Part shown: positions 26,476 through 37,141 of the stretch, piece after piece
Position numbering within the stretch: position 1 is the stretch's first letter
Layout of the letters: the number at the start of each line of letters is the position of its first letter
NCBI GenBank assembly: GCA_037367405.1
Contig: JAZKJV010011400.1
Coordinates: 6,136,501-6,200,500, forward strand
DNA length: 64,000 nucleotides
Direction: 5' to 3'
Source: Ottelia alismoides
Taxonomy: Eukaryota > Streptophyta > Magnoliopsida > Alismatales > Hydrocharitaceae
Notes under the pieces: generated by a model
Databases searched by the model: none
Seen by the model: the letters and a program-made list of their open reading frames with translations, nothing else
What the model was told of the DNA's origin: nothing
Translations under genes and position numbers: made by a program

Positions 26476-27393
26476 TTACGGAATGAAGTTCTTCAGGTAG
26501 CGATAGCTCTGTCTCAGTGAGTCCTGGCGATCTTCGACACTCTTTTCATACGCGCGGTCTTCAACTTCCACGCAGGCTGGTCCGCGATAGCCGCAATCCA
26601 GCAAGACTGAAAAGAACTTGCCCCAGTTGATATCGCCCAGTCCGGGCAGTTTCGGCGTGTGGTATTCGGCTGGATGAGCCAGGATGCCAACCTGGTTGAG
26701 TTTCTCGATATCCAACCGCACATCTTTCAAGTGAATGTGAAAGAGCCGGTCGGCAAACTCGCGCAACGGCGCCAGGTAATCCATGTGCTGCCATACCATG
26801 TGCGAGGGATCGTAATTCAAACCCAAGTTGGTTGAACCCAGATCCGCAAACAGCCGACGCCAAATGGCTGGCGAGATGGCGATGTTCTTGCCACCGGGCC
26901 ATTCATCTTTGGAGAACAACATCGGGCAATTTTCGATACCGATCTTGATACCGGCTTGAGCGGCCTGGCTGATAATCGGTCGCCAGGTCTCCAGCAAGCG
27001 CGGCCAGTTGTCATGGATGCTCTGCGTGTAATCGCGACCGATAAACGTGTTGACCCGTGTCAGTCCCAGTACGGGAGCCGCAGCGATCACTCGCTGCAGA
27101 TGTTCGACGGCCGCTTGCGCTTCCTCGCGATTGGGCGACAGGCAGTTTGGGTAGTAACCCAGGGCGCTAATTGTCACTCCCGTACGTTTGACCAGTTCAC
27201 CGATGCGGCTCACTTCGGCATCGTCCAGCCGGGTCACGTCGATATGCGTTACGCCTGCGTAACGACGTTCGGCCTTGCTGACTGGCCAGCACATGACTTC
27301 GATACAGTCGTAGCCCGTTTCAGCGGCGAACTCCATGACCTCTGTCAACGACAGCTCCGGCAAGATGGCCGTGGCAAATCCAAGTTGAATCAT
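26476..27393 (-). CDS. Sugar phosphate isomerase/epimerase (TIM barrel)
   Basis: 305 aa, AP-endonuclease-2/xylose-isomerase-like TIM barrel. Landmarks: [16 protein letters not shown] near the N-terminus, [47 protein letters not shown], and a final [16 protein letters not shown]. The Glu/Asp/His residues of the metal site appear in place. The family includes epimerases and isomerases of sugars and inositols; the substrate is not determinable. The stop codon TAA falls in the end of a MITE-like repeat, as in the TauE/SafE gene. It is convergent with the Gfo/Idh/MocA gene, a family with which such enzymes often co-occur. Confidence 0.88.
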   Translation of the reverse strand: MIQLGFATAILPELSLTEVMEFAAETGYDCIEVMCWPVSKAERRYAGVTHIDVTRLDDAEVSRIGELVKRTGVTISALGYYPNCLSPNREEAQAAVEHLQRVIAAAPVLGLTRVNTFIGRDYTQSIHDNWPRLLETWRPIISQAAQAGIKIGIENCPMLFSKDEWPGGKNIAISPAIWRRLFADLGSTNLGLNYDPSHMVWQHMDYLAPLREFADRLFHIHLKDVRLDIEKLNQVGILAHPAEYHTPKLPGLGDINWGKFFSVLLDCGYRGPACVEVEDRAYEKSVEDRQDSLRQSYRYLKNFIP

Positions 27394-27446
27394 AAATCGT
27401 ACCTGTAGCGATGTGCGGGAGAGAGTCGAAGGGATGCCGAGGCTGA

Positions 27447-30092
27447 TCAGTTAACGCCAGCGCTGGCCTGCACTAGTTTACGCAGCTCTTTGTAATCTGT
27501 CTTGCCGGTGCCCAACTGCGGGATCTTGTCCAGACGCTTGACTTCATCCAAGCGCATCACGCCTGTAAAGCCGGACTTGAGCAAGAGCTGGCTGGCTTCG
27601 CGCAAGTTGTAATCAAACGTGGTGAACAGCGTGATATGCCGGCCGTCAGGTGTCTCGATGCCTTCCACAGCCACTCGTGGCCCTTCTTCGCTGGGTGGAA
27701 ACAGTTTCAAGAATGGCTCTTCTAGCGCCGGCAGCGAGATCATCTCGCCGCCAGCTTTCAGGAAACGTTTAAGTCGACCTTGGAAGGTGATGTAGTGATC
27801 GCGATCCATCGAAACCAGGTCGCCGGTCTGATACCACTGCTTGCCCTCCAGTTCCACAAACGGCGAAGGACCATCGAACTTGTAATAGCCGCCGAAAATC
27901 GAAGGTCCGCGCACCAGTAGCATGCCGGTCTCGCCGGGAGCGACAGCCCGATGTGTCTCGAGATTGGCGACACAGGCTTGGACACTACTGAGCGGTCGTC
28001 CGACGGTGCCACTCTTGATACCACCGGGCCGGTTAGCGCTAACCACCGGCGAACATTCGGTGATACCGTAGCCCTCCAGGATGACCGCTTTGGGGGCCAG
28101 CTGGCGGCATTGTTCGAATACGCTCTCCGGGCAACGTTCGGCCCCGGTGACGATCACACGCAGGCCAGCCAGCTCCTGACCTTGGCAGGCGGCCATGATG
28201 AAACTGAGGAAGGTTGGCGTGGTGAATAGCAGCGAAGGTTTATAAGCCTCGATCGTAGCCACCAATCCACGAGCATCGGTGGGATCGGCGAAACGCACGC
28301 AGCGAATACCACAGACTGCCGGCAACACGACGTTGCCGGTCAAACCAAAGCTATGGAACGGAGGCAGAAAGCCCAGCAGGCTATCTTCTTTGGTTGGCTG
28401 CAGTACCTCTAGCGAATCGCGAATATTGGTCAGCAAGTTTTCATGCGTTAAAGGGACTGTCTTGGGCAACGACTCCGATCCCGAAGTGAACAGAAAAACA
28501 GCTATGTCGCTTGGGCTGCGATCTGCGACCGAGCGAGCGAAGGAGGCGGGGGCCACATAACTGGCCAGCAGGGTTTTCAGTTTGTCCCAGCGACCTATCT
28601 TCTCGCGCAGCGTTTCCAGAAACACGAACTCAGCACCCGAGATCTGAATATCCAAGCGATCGACCAGCTTCTGTGAAGTCAATACGAACTTGGACTCGGT
28701 GACTTTGACGGCGTGAGCCAAGCCAGCCGGGCCAGTGGTCCAGTTGAGCATGACCGGTGTTTTGCCAGCCAGCAGCGTGGCCAGAAATGCCACGTCAGCG
28801 GCCACCGAAGCCGGCAGCATGATGGCCAGTCGCTCGCCGGCCAGAGCTCGCAAATGGCTGGCCATCAATTGGGCGCCGACCAGCAAGCGTCGATTGGTCA
28901 ACATGCCGCTCAGGCGGTCAGCGATGGCCGCATCGCTGGGCGCAGAGAGCAGCCTGCGCACAATGGCCAGGCCTATCGTATCGGCCATCGGCAAGTAGTT
29001 CCCTTCGCCTGTACGCGGTGTGAACCAGGCGGGTGAGACTGCCAGCGGTTCGACCGGACCACCTGAGAGTTGACCATCGGCCAGTGCCCACAGACCACCC
29101 ACCGTCGTCAGCACATTGTTGCTGCGAAAGCCAAACTGCTTTTCAACTTGCAAGGCAAAGTCCATACGATCCAAGCTGTCCATGCCCAATGACTCGAGCG
29201 TGGTGCCAGCCTGCAATTCGTCGCTCGTTAACTCGCGTTTCAAATGGGTGTGTAGCAGATCATTGACTTGCTGAATGGTCTTGGGCTTGATCTTGCTGAA
29301 GTCCACATCCAAGCTGGCCTTCGATGCGCCGAAGTCTCCTGCCTGCGGGCCAAACAAGTGGTGATAACGCACGAACACAGGCTGTTGCGGTCCGTCGATG
29401 TTGTACCACTGTTCCAGAAAAGCATTGAAGCGTTCCCGCGATTCCAGCGGCAACTGCTGGCGATCGATTACTTCGATAGTCAGGTCCACTGAGCGGCGTG
29501 GCAAAAAGATCCCCAGGCTGGCAAACACCCAGCCCAGGGCGGATCGCGCGGCGGCGGCCAGGTTGGGCACGGTGCCAGTCCGCGCGCAGCTAAAGGAACT
29601 GCCCCAGACCCCGCGGGTGCGTACCAGCACGATGTTGAGTTTCGGCGTGCGGCTGACAATGTCATGGACCGCGCGGGCCGCTCCGATCAGTTCCACGTTG
29701 CCTCGCTGCAGCCGACCCGAAGGATAGATCAAGAAGCAGTCTCCGGCTTCCATCCGGGCGACGACTGAGTCGATCATTTCCATAGTGCGGGCTTGCGCAT
29801 CGCGACTGGCCGCCGATAGGTCGGGCACTTCGAAGGCCCGCACCAGGCTCATCAGCGGACGCAGCATGGGCATCCGATAAGTGCCAGCAAAGACCAATGG
29901 CCTGAGCGGTTGATGCAATCGAATGTGCGACAAGATGATGGCCGGGTCGATGTAGCCGGGGTGATTGGGTAGCACCAGCGTCGGACCAGAGAGTTGACGC
30001 AGTTTGTCAGCACCGTGCAAACGGACGCGGTATCGCAGATGCAAGCAGAGTCGCGCGACCAACCAGAAGATGCGGTTGAGTAGTACGGCCAC
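27447..30092 (-). CDS. Acyltransferase - acyl carrier protein - AMP-ligase fusion (Aas-like)
   Basis: 881 aa. Domain 1 (about 1-240) is a PlsC-type acyltransferase with the HX4D motif NHPGYID (His44, Asp49) and a later [11 protein letters not shown]. Domain 2 (about 265-345) is an acyl carrier protein with the phosphopantetheine serine in [11 protein letters not shown] (Ser306). Domain 3 (about 370-875) is an AMP-forming acyl-CoA/ACP synthetase with [33 protein letters not shown] and [11 protein letters not shown]. coli Aas, which re-acylates lysophospholipids, has domains 1 and 3; the embedded carrier would let acyl chains be activated, held and transferred in one protein. The product is presumably a phospholipid or other acylated lipid. 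Confidence 0.9.
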   Translation of the reverse strand: MAVLLNRIFWLVARLCLHLRYRVRLHGADKLRQLSGPTLVLPNHPGYIDPAIILSHIRLHQPLRPLVFAGTYRMPMLRPLMSLVRAFEVPDLSAASRDAQARTMEMIDSVVARMEAGDCFLIYPSGRLQRGNVELIGAARAVHDIVSRTPKLNIVLVRTRGVWGSSFSCARTGTVPNLAAAARSALGWVFASLGIFLPRRSVDLTIEVIDRQQLPLESRERFNAFLEQWYNIDGPQQPVFVRYHHLFGPQAGDFGASKASLDVDFSKIKPKTIQQVNDLLHTHLKRELTSDELQAGTTLESLGMDSLDRMDFALQVEKQFGFRSNNVLTTVGGLWALADGQLSGGPVEPLAVSPAWFTPRTGEGNYLPMADTIGLAIVRRLLSAPSDAAIADRLSGMLTNRRLLVGAQLMASHLRALAGERLAIMLPASVAADVAFLATLLAGKTPVMLNWTTGPAGLAHAVKVTESKFVLTSQKLVDRLDIQISGAEFVFLETLREKIGRWDKLKTLLASYVAPASFARSVADRSPSDIAVFLFTSGSESLPKTVPLTHENLLTNIRDSLEVLQPTKEDSLLGFLPPFHSFGLTGNVVLPAVCGIRCVRFADPTDARGLVATIEAYKPSLLFTTPTFLSFIMAACQGQELAGLRVIVTGAERCPESVFEQCRQLAPKAVILEGYGITECSPVVSANRPGGIKSGTVGRPLSSVQACVANLETHRAVAPGETGMLLVRGPSIFGGYYKFDGPSPFVELEGKQWYQTGDLVSMDRDHYITFQGRLKRFLKAGGEMISLPALEEPFLKLFPPSEEGPRVAVEGIETPDGRHITLFTTFDYNLREASQLLLKSGFTGVMRLDEVKRLDKIPQLGTGKTDYKELRKLVQASAGVN

Positions 30093-30202
30093 AACGATAA
30101 TTCCTAACTTCAGGGGGCAGGTGTTCAGACTGATGTTGCAGCGGCTGACAAGCCGACGCTAGTATGTCGCACACTCACTGGTTTTGGGAGGAGGATTAGG
30201 GC

Positions 30203-30502
30203 ATGTCGAAGCTGTCTAGCTTTTTTCTTGGCATGTTTTGCGGTGCCGTTGGCTTGATGATCGCCATGAATTACTACATTGTGCGATCCAAAGACAATAT
30301 CCACCTGGTCCCCAAAGTCGCTGCCAAACTGGAAATTCCCTACTACGATATACGCAGTTACAAGCTGGAAGACTGGCAGCGGCACCCATCGTTAGCGGCC
30401 GCGATCGTGACCAGCAAGAACCAGACGCTGATGAATGGCAGCGGCGTCGAGTCGGTCCGCGGCAGCGTCGAAAGCTTGCTGCGTCAATGGTCCACGCCCT
30501 GA
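30203..30502 (+). CDS. Small membrane-anchored protein
   Basis: 99 aa. A strong GGAGGAGG lies upstream of ATG 30203. One transmembrane helix (about residues 5-27, SSFFLGMFCGAVGLMIAMNYYI) is followed by a soluble domain with IPYYDIRSYKLEDWQRHPSLA and a C-terminal VESLLRQW. The family is not recognised. The ribosome-binding site and the codon pattern support a real gene. It is divergent from the acyltransferase fusion. Confidence 0.75.
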   Translation: MSKLSSFFLGMFCGAVGLMIAMNYYIVRSKDNIHLVPKVAAKLEIPYYDIRSYKLEDWQRHPSLAAAIVTSKNQTLMNGSGVESVRGSVESLLRQWSTP

Positions 30503-30821
30503 CATACGAGAGCGTTTGTCGACAGACGCTGGGCGCGTAGCCAGACGGTGGACGCGAAACGTTAACGCTGTCCACCACTTGGCAGTGGTGGCTACATACT
30601 CAGGTAGCCACCGTCGCCAGACGGTGGACGCGAAACGTGGAGGAGGGGGATACCCAATGAAGCTTCATCCGCGCACCAAGCCGAAGGCTCGGCAGGAGCG
30701 TCGCCCTCCCAATCGTCAGCTACGCGATGTTCTCGAGAAGACTCAACTTCGCCCGCTTGCTCTACCGATAGACGCAATGCTTGCAAAAGTTTGGTGTCAT
30801 TGAGGTGGGGAGGAGCTAATC
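30503..30821. repeat. Intergenic repeats (three families)
   Basis: Starting at 30508 is an AGCGTTTGTCGACAGACGCT hairpin. At 30539-30598 there is a GTAGCCAGACGGTGG ... CCACCACTTGGCAGTGGTGGCTAC hairpin with the central CGAAACGTTAACGC, and at 30605-30640 a second GTAGCCACCGTCGCCAGACG arm. Positions 30645-30712 carry the ATACCCAATGA ... GCCGAAGGCTCGGCAGGAG block also present at 16785-16850. No gene. Confidence 0.7.
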
Positions 30822-31118
30822 ATGGAGTTTGATCGCAATCGTTACTTCATGATCGGTGTATTGCTGTTCCTGCTGGGCATTCAGTTTCGATCCATTGAGT
30901 CCTTTGTGCTCAACGAGCCAAGCACACGAATGCTAGCAAGATTCACGACTGGGTCGCAGTACGCATCTGCCCAGGATTTTGGAACTTCTCTCTATTTAAA
31001 TGTGCATCCATCGCCGAAGAAACAAATGAGGCCTCCGACTTGGCTGGGTTATGTGCTGCTGACGGCAGGTGGGGTGATCTGCTTGCACGCGCTGGTACTG
31101 CCCAAGTCCAACAAGTGA
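30822..31118 (+). CDS. Small membrane protein, two helices
   Basis: 98 aa. GGGGAGGAG precedes ATG 30822. Hydrophobic helices lie at about residues 8-25 (YFMIGVLLFLLGIQF) and 73-92 (WLGYVLLTAGGVICLHALV), with an extracytoplasmic loop between. The family is not recognised. The very good ribosome-binding site supports translation. Confidence 0.7.
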   Translation: MEFDRNRYFMIGVLLFLLGIQFRSIESFVLNEPSTRMLARFTTGSQYASAQDFGTSLYLNVHPSPKKQMRPPTWLGYVLLTAGGVICLHALVLPKSNK

Positions 31119-31181
31119 CGCGAATCTCATCTGTGGCGGTCGACTTTTGGGGCTGGTTCCTTCTTTTCCGGTTGATGACCC

Positions 31182-31598
31182 ATGCACTCCACGGTTCGTT
31201 CGGCTATCCATTCGCCCATGTTTTGGTTGTTGAACCTGATAGGCCTGGCGGCCATTGGTTCCAACCTGGCTGCAGGCGATGGAGCTGGATCGGGCGATAA
31301 CTCCCCCACACCGGCCGCCAGTTCGCGAGATTCTGGCAAAATGATTCGCGAAGGGGCTCGCATTGAATCGCGCATGATGGTGGTTCGACTGTCCGGCGAG
31401 ACGTTGAACCTGGAGGCCGAAGATGACAAGCAGTCGTTCGAAGCCCTGGAGAACCTGGCACTGGAGCGAATCGTGCAAGCCATTCGCGCTGATTCCAGCG
31501 ACAAGCGTTGGCTGGTAACCGGAGTGGTCACCGAATATCGCGGCCGCAACTTTCTATTGCTCGAGCGAGTATCGCGAGCGCCGCGATCGGTCCAGTAA
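31182..31598 (+). CDS. Hypothetical exported protein
   Basis: 138 aa from ATG 31182. The N-terminal hydrophobic segment (SPMFWLLNLIGLAAIGSNLAA) looks like a signal peptide, and the mature part ends in a compact domain with LEALENLALERIVQAI-like spacing and the strand WLVTGVVTEYRGRNFLLLE. That last motif suggests a small OB-like or beta-rich domain, but I do not recognise the family. No clear ribosome-binding site. It follows the previous small membrane protein by 63 bp and may be in one unit with it. Confidence 0.6.
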   Translation: MHSTVRSAIHSPMFWLLNLIGLAAIGSNLAAGDGAGSGDNSPTPAASSRDSGKMIREGARIESRMMVVRLSGETLNLEAEDDKQSFEALENLALERIVQAIRADSSDKRWLVTGVVTEYRGRNFLLLERVSRAPRSVQ

Positions 31599-31946
31599 CC
31601 CGACGCGTAAGCGAGGGACGCCCATCCCAACCCGACGTGTAAGCGAGGGACTGAAGGCCCTGGTTATCCCTCGCTTACGCTCCGGGTTGTGGTTATCCCT
31701 CGCTTACGCTCCGGGTTGTGGTTACCCCTCGCTCACGCTTCGGGTTGTGATCATCCCTCGCTCACGCTTCGGGTTGTGGTTATCCCTCGCTCACGCTTCG
31801 GGTTGTGGTTATCCCTCGCTTACGCTTCGGGTTGTGGTTATCTCCCGCTCACGCTTTTTGATGTCGCGCCGTTTGGGAATGTCACCTCTCCCGGCGCAGC
31901 CAAGCTGCGCTTGGGAGAGGTTTCCCAAGGGGCGCAATGCAAACAG
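31599..31946. repeat. 29-bp tandem repeat array with inverted flanking copies
   Basis: Seven near-identical units of about 29 bp run from about 31661 to 31860 (core TATCCCTCGCTTACGCT then CCGGGTTGTGGT). Two inverted copies (CGACGCGTAAGCGAGGGA) precede them at about 31600-31650, so the transcript could fold into alternative long hairpins. A further block at 31880-31925 (TCACCTCTCCCGGCGCAG ... CTGCGCTTGGGAGAGGT) is a 10-bp-stem hairpin of the family also seen at 49950-49975. No gene; the frames through the array are simple repeats. Confidence 0.85.
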
Positions 31947-32978
31947 CTATTCTTCCAAGCGATTGACTTCTCCGCCGGCTCGCGTGCCTAGTGCCCGCCA
32001 GACGCTCAGGTCGATCGAGTTACTGATCGATCGAACCGAACCATCCAAGAGATTGACGTTAACAATCCCAGGGTGATAGCTGCGCGACGTCAGGATCGCG
32101 TAACTGGGCCGAGAAACACTGTTGCCTTCTTGTTGCGAATTGAAGTCCACGTTTGCGTAAGAGATACCGTTGTGCACATAAACGATCGGCGTGTTGGGCG
32201 CGAGCGTAGTCGTAAAGCCGCTGTGGTGGCAGTGACCATTGGCCCATTCGGTATGTCCAGTGCCGGTGCCGTCTGGCAGTAGCCGATCGGGCCTGCCAGT
32301 GGCGACGGCGGCTAGTGCTTCGGTAACATTCGACGGCACGTTGGTATTGGGCGGTCCACCGTTGCGCGTGTAGGCAGCCCAGGCATGGACTTCAGCCGAC
32401 CATAAGGTGTTGCTGGTTCCATCGACAATCGATGCCATCGTCAATCTGGAATTGGGATGGGTCGCTCCATCGCCACCGGTGTTGGTGGCTGGATTGTAGA
32501 CCAGCCAGGTGCCAAAGTTGAAACCATAATTGGTCGGGTACAAGAAGATCCCGCTGGTGCTACCAGTGACGCTGGTGTCACGCACCTGTCGGCCTCTGGG
32601 GTCAGATGGGCAATAATAGACGGGTACTTGAAAGTGGCTGATGATTGGATAGTTGGACCAGCCCACGCTCAGATCGATCTGGTTGTACAGACCGGACTGT
32701 TCCATGTAAGGCAGCAATCGCCCGTGGATCGACCAGGAACTATTGTTGTTGACTGCCGGGTTGAGGCAGAAGCTGGGTGGCAACCGCTTGTTGGCTGATT
32801 CGTAATTATGGGTGGCCAGTCCAATCTGCTTTAGATTGTTACTACATGACATGCGTCGGGCTGCTTCGCGGGCAGCTTGGACCGCTGGCAAAAGCAAGCC
32901 AACGAGGATGCCAATAATCGCGATAACTACCAACAGCTCGACTAACGTAAACCCAGGCGTCTGTTTCCGCATATCCAC
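31947..32978 (-). CDS. DUF1559-family pseudopilin-like protein
   Basis: 343 aa. The N-terminus is a type IV prepilin-like signal: [20 protein letters not shown], cleaved before Phe by a prepilin peptidase, then [20 protein letters not shown], the hallmark of the planctomycete DUF1559 family. The C-terminal H-x9-DG motif is present as [19 protein letters not shown]. These proteins occur in very many paralogues in Planctomycetota and presumably sit in pilus-like or secretion filaments; individual roles are unknown. It is monocistronic, with its own upstream region at 32979. Confidence 0.95.
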   Translation of the reverse strand: MDMRKQTPGFTLVELLVVIAIIGILVGLLLPAVQAAREAARRMSCSNNLKQIGLATHNYESANKRLPPSFCLNPAVNNNSSWSIHGRLLPYMEQSGLYNQIDLSVGWSNYPIISHFQVPVYYCPSDPRGRQVRDTSVTGSTSGIFLYPTNYGFNFGTWLVYNPATNTGGDGATHPNSRLTMASIVDGTSNTLWSAEVHAWAAYTRNGGPPNTNVPSNVTEALAAVATGRPDRLLPDGTGTGHTEWANGHCHHSGFTTTLAPNTPIVYVHNGISYANVDFNSQQEGNSVSRPSYAILTSRSYHPGIVNVNLLDGSVRSISNSIDLSVWRALGTRAGGEVNRLEE

Positions 32979-33485
32979 TCACTTGTTTAGCAAACGTAGC
33001 TCAAGACCCGTAACGTCTAACCAACAGAGATCATCCACTTACTACCAGGCTCGAAAACTGGACGATCCCAAAAGATGCGGAGGGCTATTAGGCAAACAGC
33101 GTACCCTAAGCAGAAACTACGCATTTTCCTGGCATTATTGAAGCTTGGTCACTTGTATAGCCTCGCCCTTGGCGATTTTCTCGCCAGCAGTGGCGAGCAA
33201 TGCATCAGTCCCGCAGCTCACCACCCTCACAGCCACCGTCCTCGTAGCCACCGTCGCCAGACGGTGGACGCAATCGACAACGTTCTCCACCGCTTGGCAG
33301 TCACCTCTCCAGGCGCAGCTTGGGGAGGTCGAATCGAGCCCTTAAGGCGAAGATTCGGGAGGCGCCAATGCGTGGCTACAACGACCTGGGCGACGACCTC
33401 TGGGCGACGACCTCTGGGCGACTCTGTTACAATTGGGGAATCGTGTGAACCGGGCGCTTCCCTTGAAGACTCAGCGACAACCTTT
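32979..33485. repeat. Intergenic region with repeat fragments
   Basis: A 507-bp gap. A GTAGCCACCG hairpin lies at 33246-33300 (GTAGCCACCGTCGCCAGACG ... CCACCGCTTGGCAG), followed by the TCACCTCTCC ... GAGCCCTTAAGGCGAAGATTCGG block at 33300-33362, an inverted match to 67-130 and 49908-49975. A direct repeat GCGACGACCTCTGG occurs twice at 33389-33420. The first 250 bp hold no feature I can name and should contain promoters for the DUF1559 gene and the large operon. An open frame runs through here in frame with the next gene but looks like repeat sequence, not protein. Confidence 0.6.
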
Positions 33486-36400
33486 ATGCAGCCACTGAGG
33501 CAAATTCGTTCGGCGGCCGAAAGCCTGGCCAGTCAGGCTGTGCGGTTGTATCGCTTCCGTGCTGTGCTGTGGTCGATTGTGTGCGGCGTGCTGGTTACCG
33601 CAGCCTTTGTCTTGATCGACTACGCGCTGCATGTCGACGAGTTAGGCTTGCGGTGGTTGCTGAGTCTCATGTGGCTGTGCAGTCTGGTGGCGATTGGCTG
33701 GTATTGGCTAGGCGATGCGTGGCGATTTCGCTTGACATCGCTCCATGTCGCGCAGTGGCTCGAGCGCGGTCGGCCGGAATTGTCGGGCCGGTTGAGCAAT
33801 CTGTTGGCCGCTGACCAGTTGCCGGAAAACGACCCCAGGTTTGGATCGCTGCAACTGCGGCAAGCCCTGCTGGCCAGCGATTCTGCCCAGTTATCGGACC
33901 TGGGCTGGTCGAATTTACTTGACAAACGCGCGACCATCAGGGCTGGATCGCTCTTCGCGTTGGCGATCCTGGGTGTGCTACTGTTAGCCGTGGTTAATCA
34001 ATCGCTACTCGCGCTGGGGTTGCAACGCATCGCGGCGCCGTGGCGCGTTGCCCCGTGGCCTCGAGCTGATCAGTTGGAGTTTGTCAATCTCCCGGAAATG
34101 ATTCCGATCAACAGCGAGTTAGAGGTGCAAGTTAATGACCAGCAACCGCCCTTGCCGCTGGATGTACGCTTGGAATTGAGGCAGCGCTCGGATCAGTCCG
34201 ATCAGGCCGAGACGATCAGCCTGCCGATGCGCGCGATGGAATCGACGGCGGTTGTTACGTTGCCGGGATTGGATCGCGATTTCGAATTGAGAGTGTTGGG
34301 CGGTGATCAGCGTGACTCTGCCTGGCGACCGGTGCGCGTGGCTCGCCGACCGGTATTGGTCGAGCATCAATTCACCATCCAGCCGCCCAGCTACACTGGT
34401 CAGGGGGCCATTCAACTGGTCGGACAACGCATTGAGGTCCTGGCGGGCTCGCGAGTTACCTTTCACGGCCAGTTCGACGTGCCAATTCGCGCCATAGAAG
34501 TCATCGAACTAGCGACCTCTTCAACTAAAGACCAGCCCGACCAGCCCGCTGCTCCGCTGCTACCGTGGATCGCAACACTCACCAGCGATGGCTGCGGTTT
34601 TGACTTAGCACCACAAGGTTCGCCGGCTAGCGTGATCGAACAGGATCAGATGTGGTCGCTGGAAATCACAACCCAAGAAGGTCTGGTGGTTCGCGACCAG
34701 CGCAGCTGGCACTTGCGCGTGACCGCCGACCAGGCGCCGAGCGTTACCCTGGGAGCGCTGGATTGGTCGAGCATGACTCGACAAGGGCACATCTCCGTTC
34801 ATGGCCAGGCCGTCGATGATCTAGGTTTGGTTGAAGTGGCCTTGCAGTGGCGCTTGGCAGATACGAAACAACCCACGCGCAAAATCATTTGGAGCGCGCG
34901 GCCAACTGAGGGCGACGCTTCTCCCAGCAGTCCCGCCGAATCATCTGCAGCGCAACCGCAAAAGGTTGTCGAGGTTGTTACGCAGTGGCCTCAAGAGAAT
35001 GATGCTTTGTTGTCTGGGCAACGCGTGTCGATCGAGTTGGAAGCGGTTGATTCCGCCGGACAGCGAGCGACCAGCCTGGCGCAAACGCTTGAGATCTTGG
35101 ACGACCAGCAGATGCTGGCCCAACTGCAAAGCAAACAGACTGAAGTATTTGGCAGTTTGCGCGAGATGGCCCAGTCCCATCAGCGGGCCACGCATTCGCT
35201 CGAGCGCACCTTGGAAGTTGTCAAAGCTGCGGGCAAAGTTGATGAGAGCATCAGCGATGCCCTGTCGACAGCCGGGCAACTGGAGAACTCGGTAGCCGAT
35301 GCGCTGTCACGCTCCCCCGACAGCGTGCGAGCCGAACTGGAATCGCTGGGCAGACTGCTGGAGCAAAACAAGTTGTCGGATTCGCAGCTTGCCCAGGAAG
35401 CGGCTCAACTAAAGCAGCGAATTGAGCAGCTCGTTAAGGGCTCGATGGAACCGGCCATCTCGTCGCTGGAGCAAGCCAACCAAGTGGCTCGCCAAAGTGC
35501 TGAGCAGGCTGGCAACCCGGCCCAGTCCACCGAGGCAATCGAAAAAGCACTGCAGGATGCCAGGCAAGTCGCCTCGCAGTTCAACCAGTTGACCGATTCG
35601 ATCGAGTCGGTCGAATCCCTGGCTGATATGCAGAAGCAATTTCAGCAACTGCTCAACCAGCAAATGGCGCTTCGTGAAACTACCCAACAGTTGCAAGTGC
35701 AATCGTTAACTGAAAACAGTCGGTCGCAACTGGAGAGTCAGCAGGCTGGGGTACGTTCCGATCAACAGGAATTGGCTCGCCATGTCAACGAGCTGTTGGC
35801 CAAAGTCGATCGCGAAATCGAGTCGGCTGATCAGCCGGGAGTCAGTCCTGATTCGGCCACCGCCAACGTTGATGTGCTCGGGCGTGTACGACAGCAGCTC
35901 CTGGACCAAGAGGTAGGGCAGCGTATGCAGCAAGCGGCCGAACAAATCAATGATCGCCAGTTGAGCCAGGCGCTTCAGTCGCAGCAATCAACCATCGAAG
36001 CTTTAGAACATATTGTGGGCGAGTTTAACGCTAGCGGTCTGGGAGGACTGCAAGGCTCCTCCAGCGCCATGGAGAACCTGGCGCGGCAATTGAACCAACT
36101 GGCAGATCGCCAGTCGGCCTTGGCGGAACAGTTCCAAGCGCAGTCAGCTTCCACCAATCAAGAGCAGGGCGATGCGCTCGCCCAGGAGCAGGCCAGGTTG
36201 TCCCAGGCGATTGAACAAGCCGCCAGTCGCGCAGCGGCCAGCCAGGCGATGCGCGATACTTTAGAGCAAGCCGCCGCAGCGGCCCAAGCTGCGGCCCAGT
36301 CGGCCCAGCAAGATCAGTTTCAAGCCGCCAGTGGGCAGGCAGCGACCGCTTCCAGTCAATTGCGAGCCGCACAGCAACAGGCCGATCAGAAGGCGGATCA

Positions 36401-37031
36401 GTTGAAGGCCCAACTCTCGCAGCAGCAATTGCTCGACCTGGCCACGTTGCTCGGCGCGCTCGTCAAGCGGCAAGCTGGTGTGGTCGAGCAGCTAAACGCA
36501 ATTGCCGAGGATGCGCAAGGCTACACTCCGGCTGAACTGGCCGAACTGATCCAGCCGCAGCAGCAATCGCTGGGACAACTACGCGAAGGCCGCGGGCAAT
36601 TGAAGGTCCCAACTGCCTTTGATTGGTTGCTGCAGCAATGCGATGATGAACTGGTGCGTTCCGTGGCCGCGCTGGAGCGACAACGCGTTCATCCGGAGGC
36701 CAGCACCAGTGCCAGTGCGGCGCTGGACATGTTTCGCGCAGCCTTGGCAGCCCTGGAAAACAATCAAACTGAAGCTGCCAGCGATAATGCCGACCCGTCG
36801 GCCGATGCGTCCGAACAATCTAGTAACGCCGACCAGCCCAGGCCCGGCGTTGCCTTGACTAGTTTGAAACTGCTGCGCGAAATGCAAACCCTACTCAATG
36901 AACAGGCTACCCGAGCTATGGAAGTCTCGCCCGCAGATACGGCTACGCTGCAACGCTTGTCCCAGCGGCAAGAGGCCTTGGCAGAACAAGTCGAAGCTCT
37001 GATCAAACAGCCAGGAAATGCAAATCAATAA
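33486..37031 (+). CDS. Giant membrane protein with periplasmic coiled-coil region
   Basis: 1181 aa from ATG 33486; the frame stays open upstream but through repeat DNA. Two or three transmembrane helices lie near the N-terminus (about 28-50, 55-75 and 155-180). Residues about 200-540 are beta-rich with VTFHGQFDVPI and LEITTQEG-like strands. From about 545 on the protein is Gln/Ala/Glu-rich, mostly coiled coil with heptads. The layout resembles the DUF4175-like proteins often found beside MoxR/DUF58 genes. It is first in a five-gene unit and is probably an envelope scaffold. Confidence 0.85.
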   Translation: MQPLRQIRSAAESLASQAVRLYRFRAVLWSIVCGVLVTAAFVLIDYALHVDELGLRWLLSLMWLCSLVAIGWYWLGDAWRFRLTSLHVAQWLERGRPELSGRLSNLLAADQLPENDPRFGSLQLRQALLASDSAQLSDLGWSNLLDKRATIRAGSLFALAILGVLLLAVVNQSLLALGLQRIAAPWRVAPWPRADQLEFVNLPEMIPINSELEVQVNDQQPPLPLDVRLELRQRSDQSDQAETISLPMRAMESTAVVTLPGLDRDFELRVLGGDQRDSAWRPVRVARRPVLVEHQFTIQPPSYTGQGAIQLVGQRIEVLAGSRVTFHGQFDVPIRAIEVIELATSSTKDQPDQPAAPLLPWIATLTSDGCGFDLAPQGSPASVIEQDQMWSLEITTQEGLVVRDQRSWHLRVTADQAPSVTLGALDWSSMTRQGHISVHGQAVDDLGLVEVALQWRLADTKQPTRKIIWSARPTEGDASPSSPAESSAAQPQKVVEVVTQWPQENDALLSGQRVSIELEAVDSAGQRATSLAQTLEILDDQQMLAQLQSKQTEVFGSLREMAQSHQRATHSLERTLEVVKAAGKVDESISDALSTAGQLENSVADALSRSPDSVRAELESLGRLLEQNKLSDSQLAQEAAQLKQRIEQLVKGSMEPAISSLEQANQVARQSAEQAGNPAQSTEAIEKALQDARQVASQFNQLTDSIESVESLADMQKQFQQLLNQQMALRETTQQLQVQSLTENSRSQLESQQAGVRSDQQELARHVNELLAKVDREIESADQPGVSPDSATANVDVLGRVRQQLLDQEVGQRMQQAAEQINDRQLSQALQSQQSTIEALEHIVGEFNASGLGGLQGSSSAMENLARQLNQLADRQSALAEQFQAQSASTNQEQGDALAQEQARLSQAIEQAASRAAASQAMRDTLEQAAAAAQAAAQSAQQDQFQAASGQAATASSQLRAAQQQADQKADQLKAQLSQQQLLDLATLLGALVKRQAGVVEQLNAIAEDAQGYTPAELAELIQPQQQSLGQLREGRGQLKVPTAFDWLLQQCDDELVRSVAALERQRVHPEASTSASAALDMFRAALAALENNQTEAASDNADPSADASEQSSNADQPRPGVALTSLKLLREMQTLLNEQATRAMEVSPADTATLQRLSQRQEALAEQVEALIKQPGNANQ

Positions 37032-37141
37032 ACTAGAGTGTGAGTTCGGTTTGTTGTTTTGCAGTGCCTAAATGCGTTTCTGCAGAGACCGCGACAAAAA
37101 TGAATACGCTAAAGAATGAATGCGATAAAGCAGTCAGCCCT

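Noticed and set aside
31661..31860. CRISPR-like array.
   Set aside because: The 29-bp units are directly adjacent with no spacers between them, and there are no cas genes nearby.
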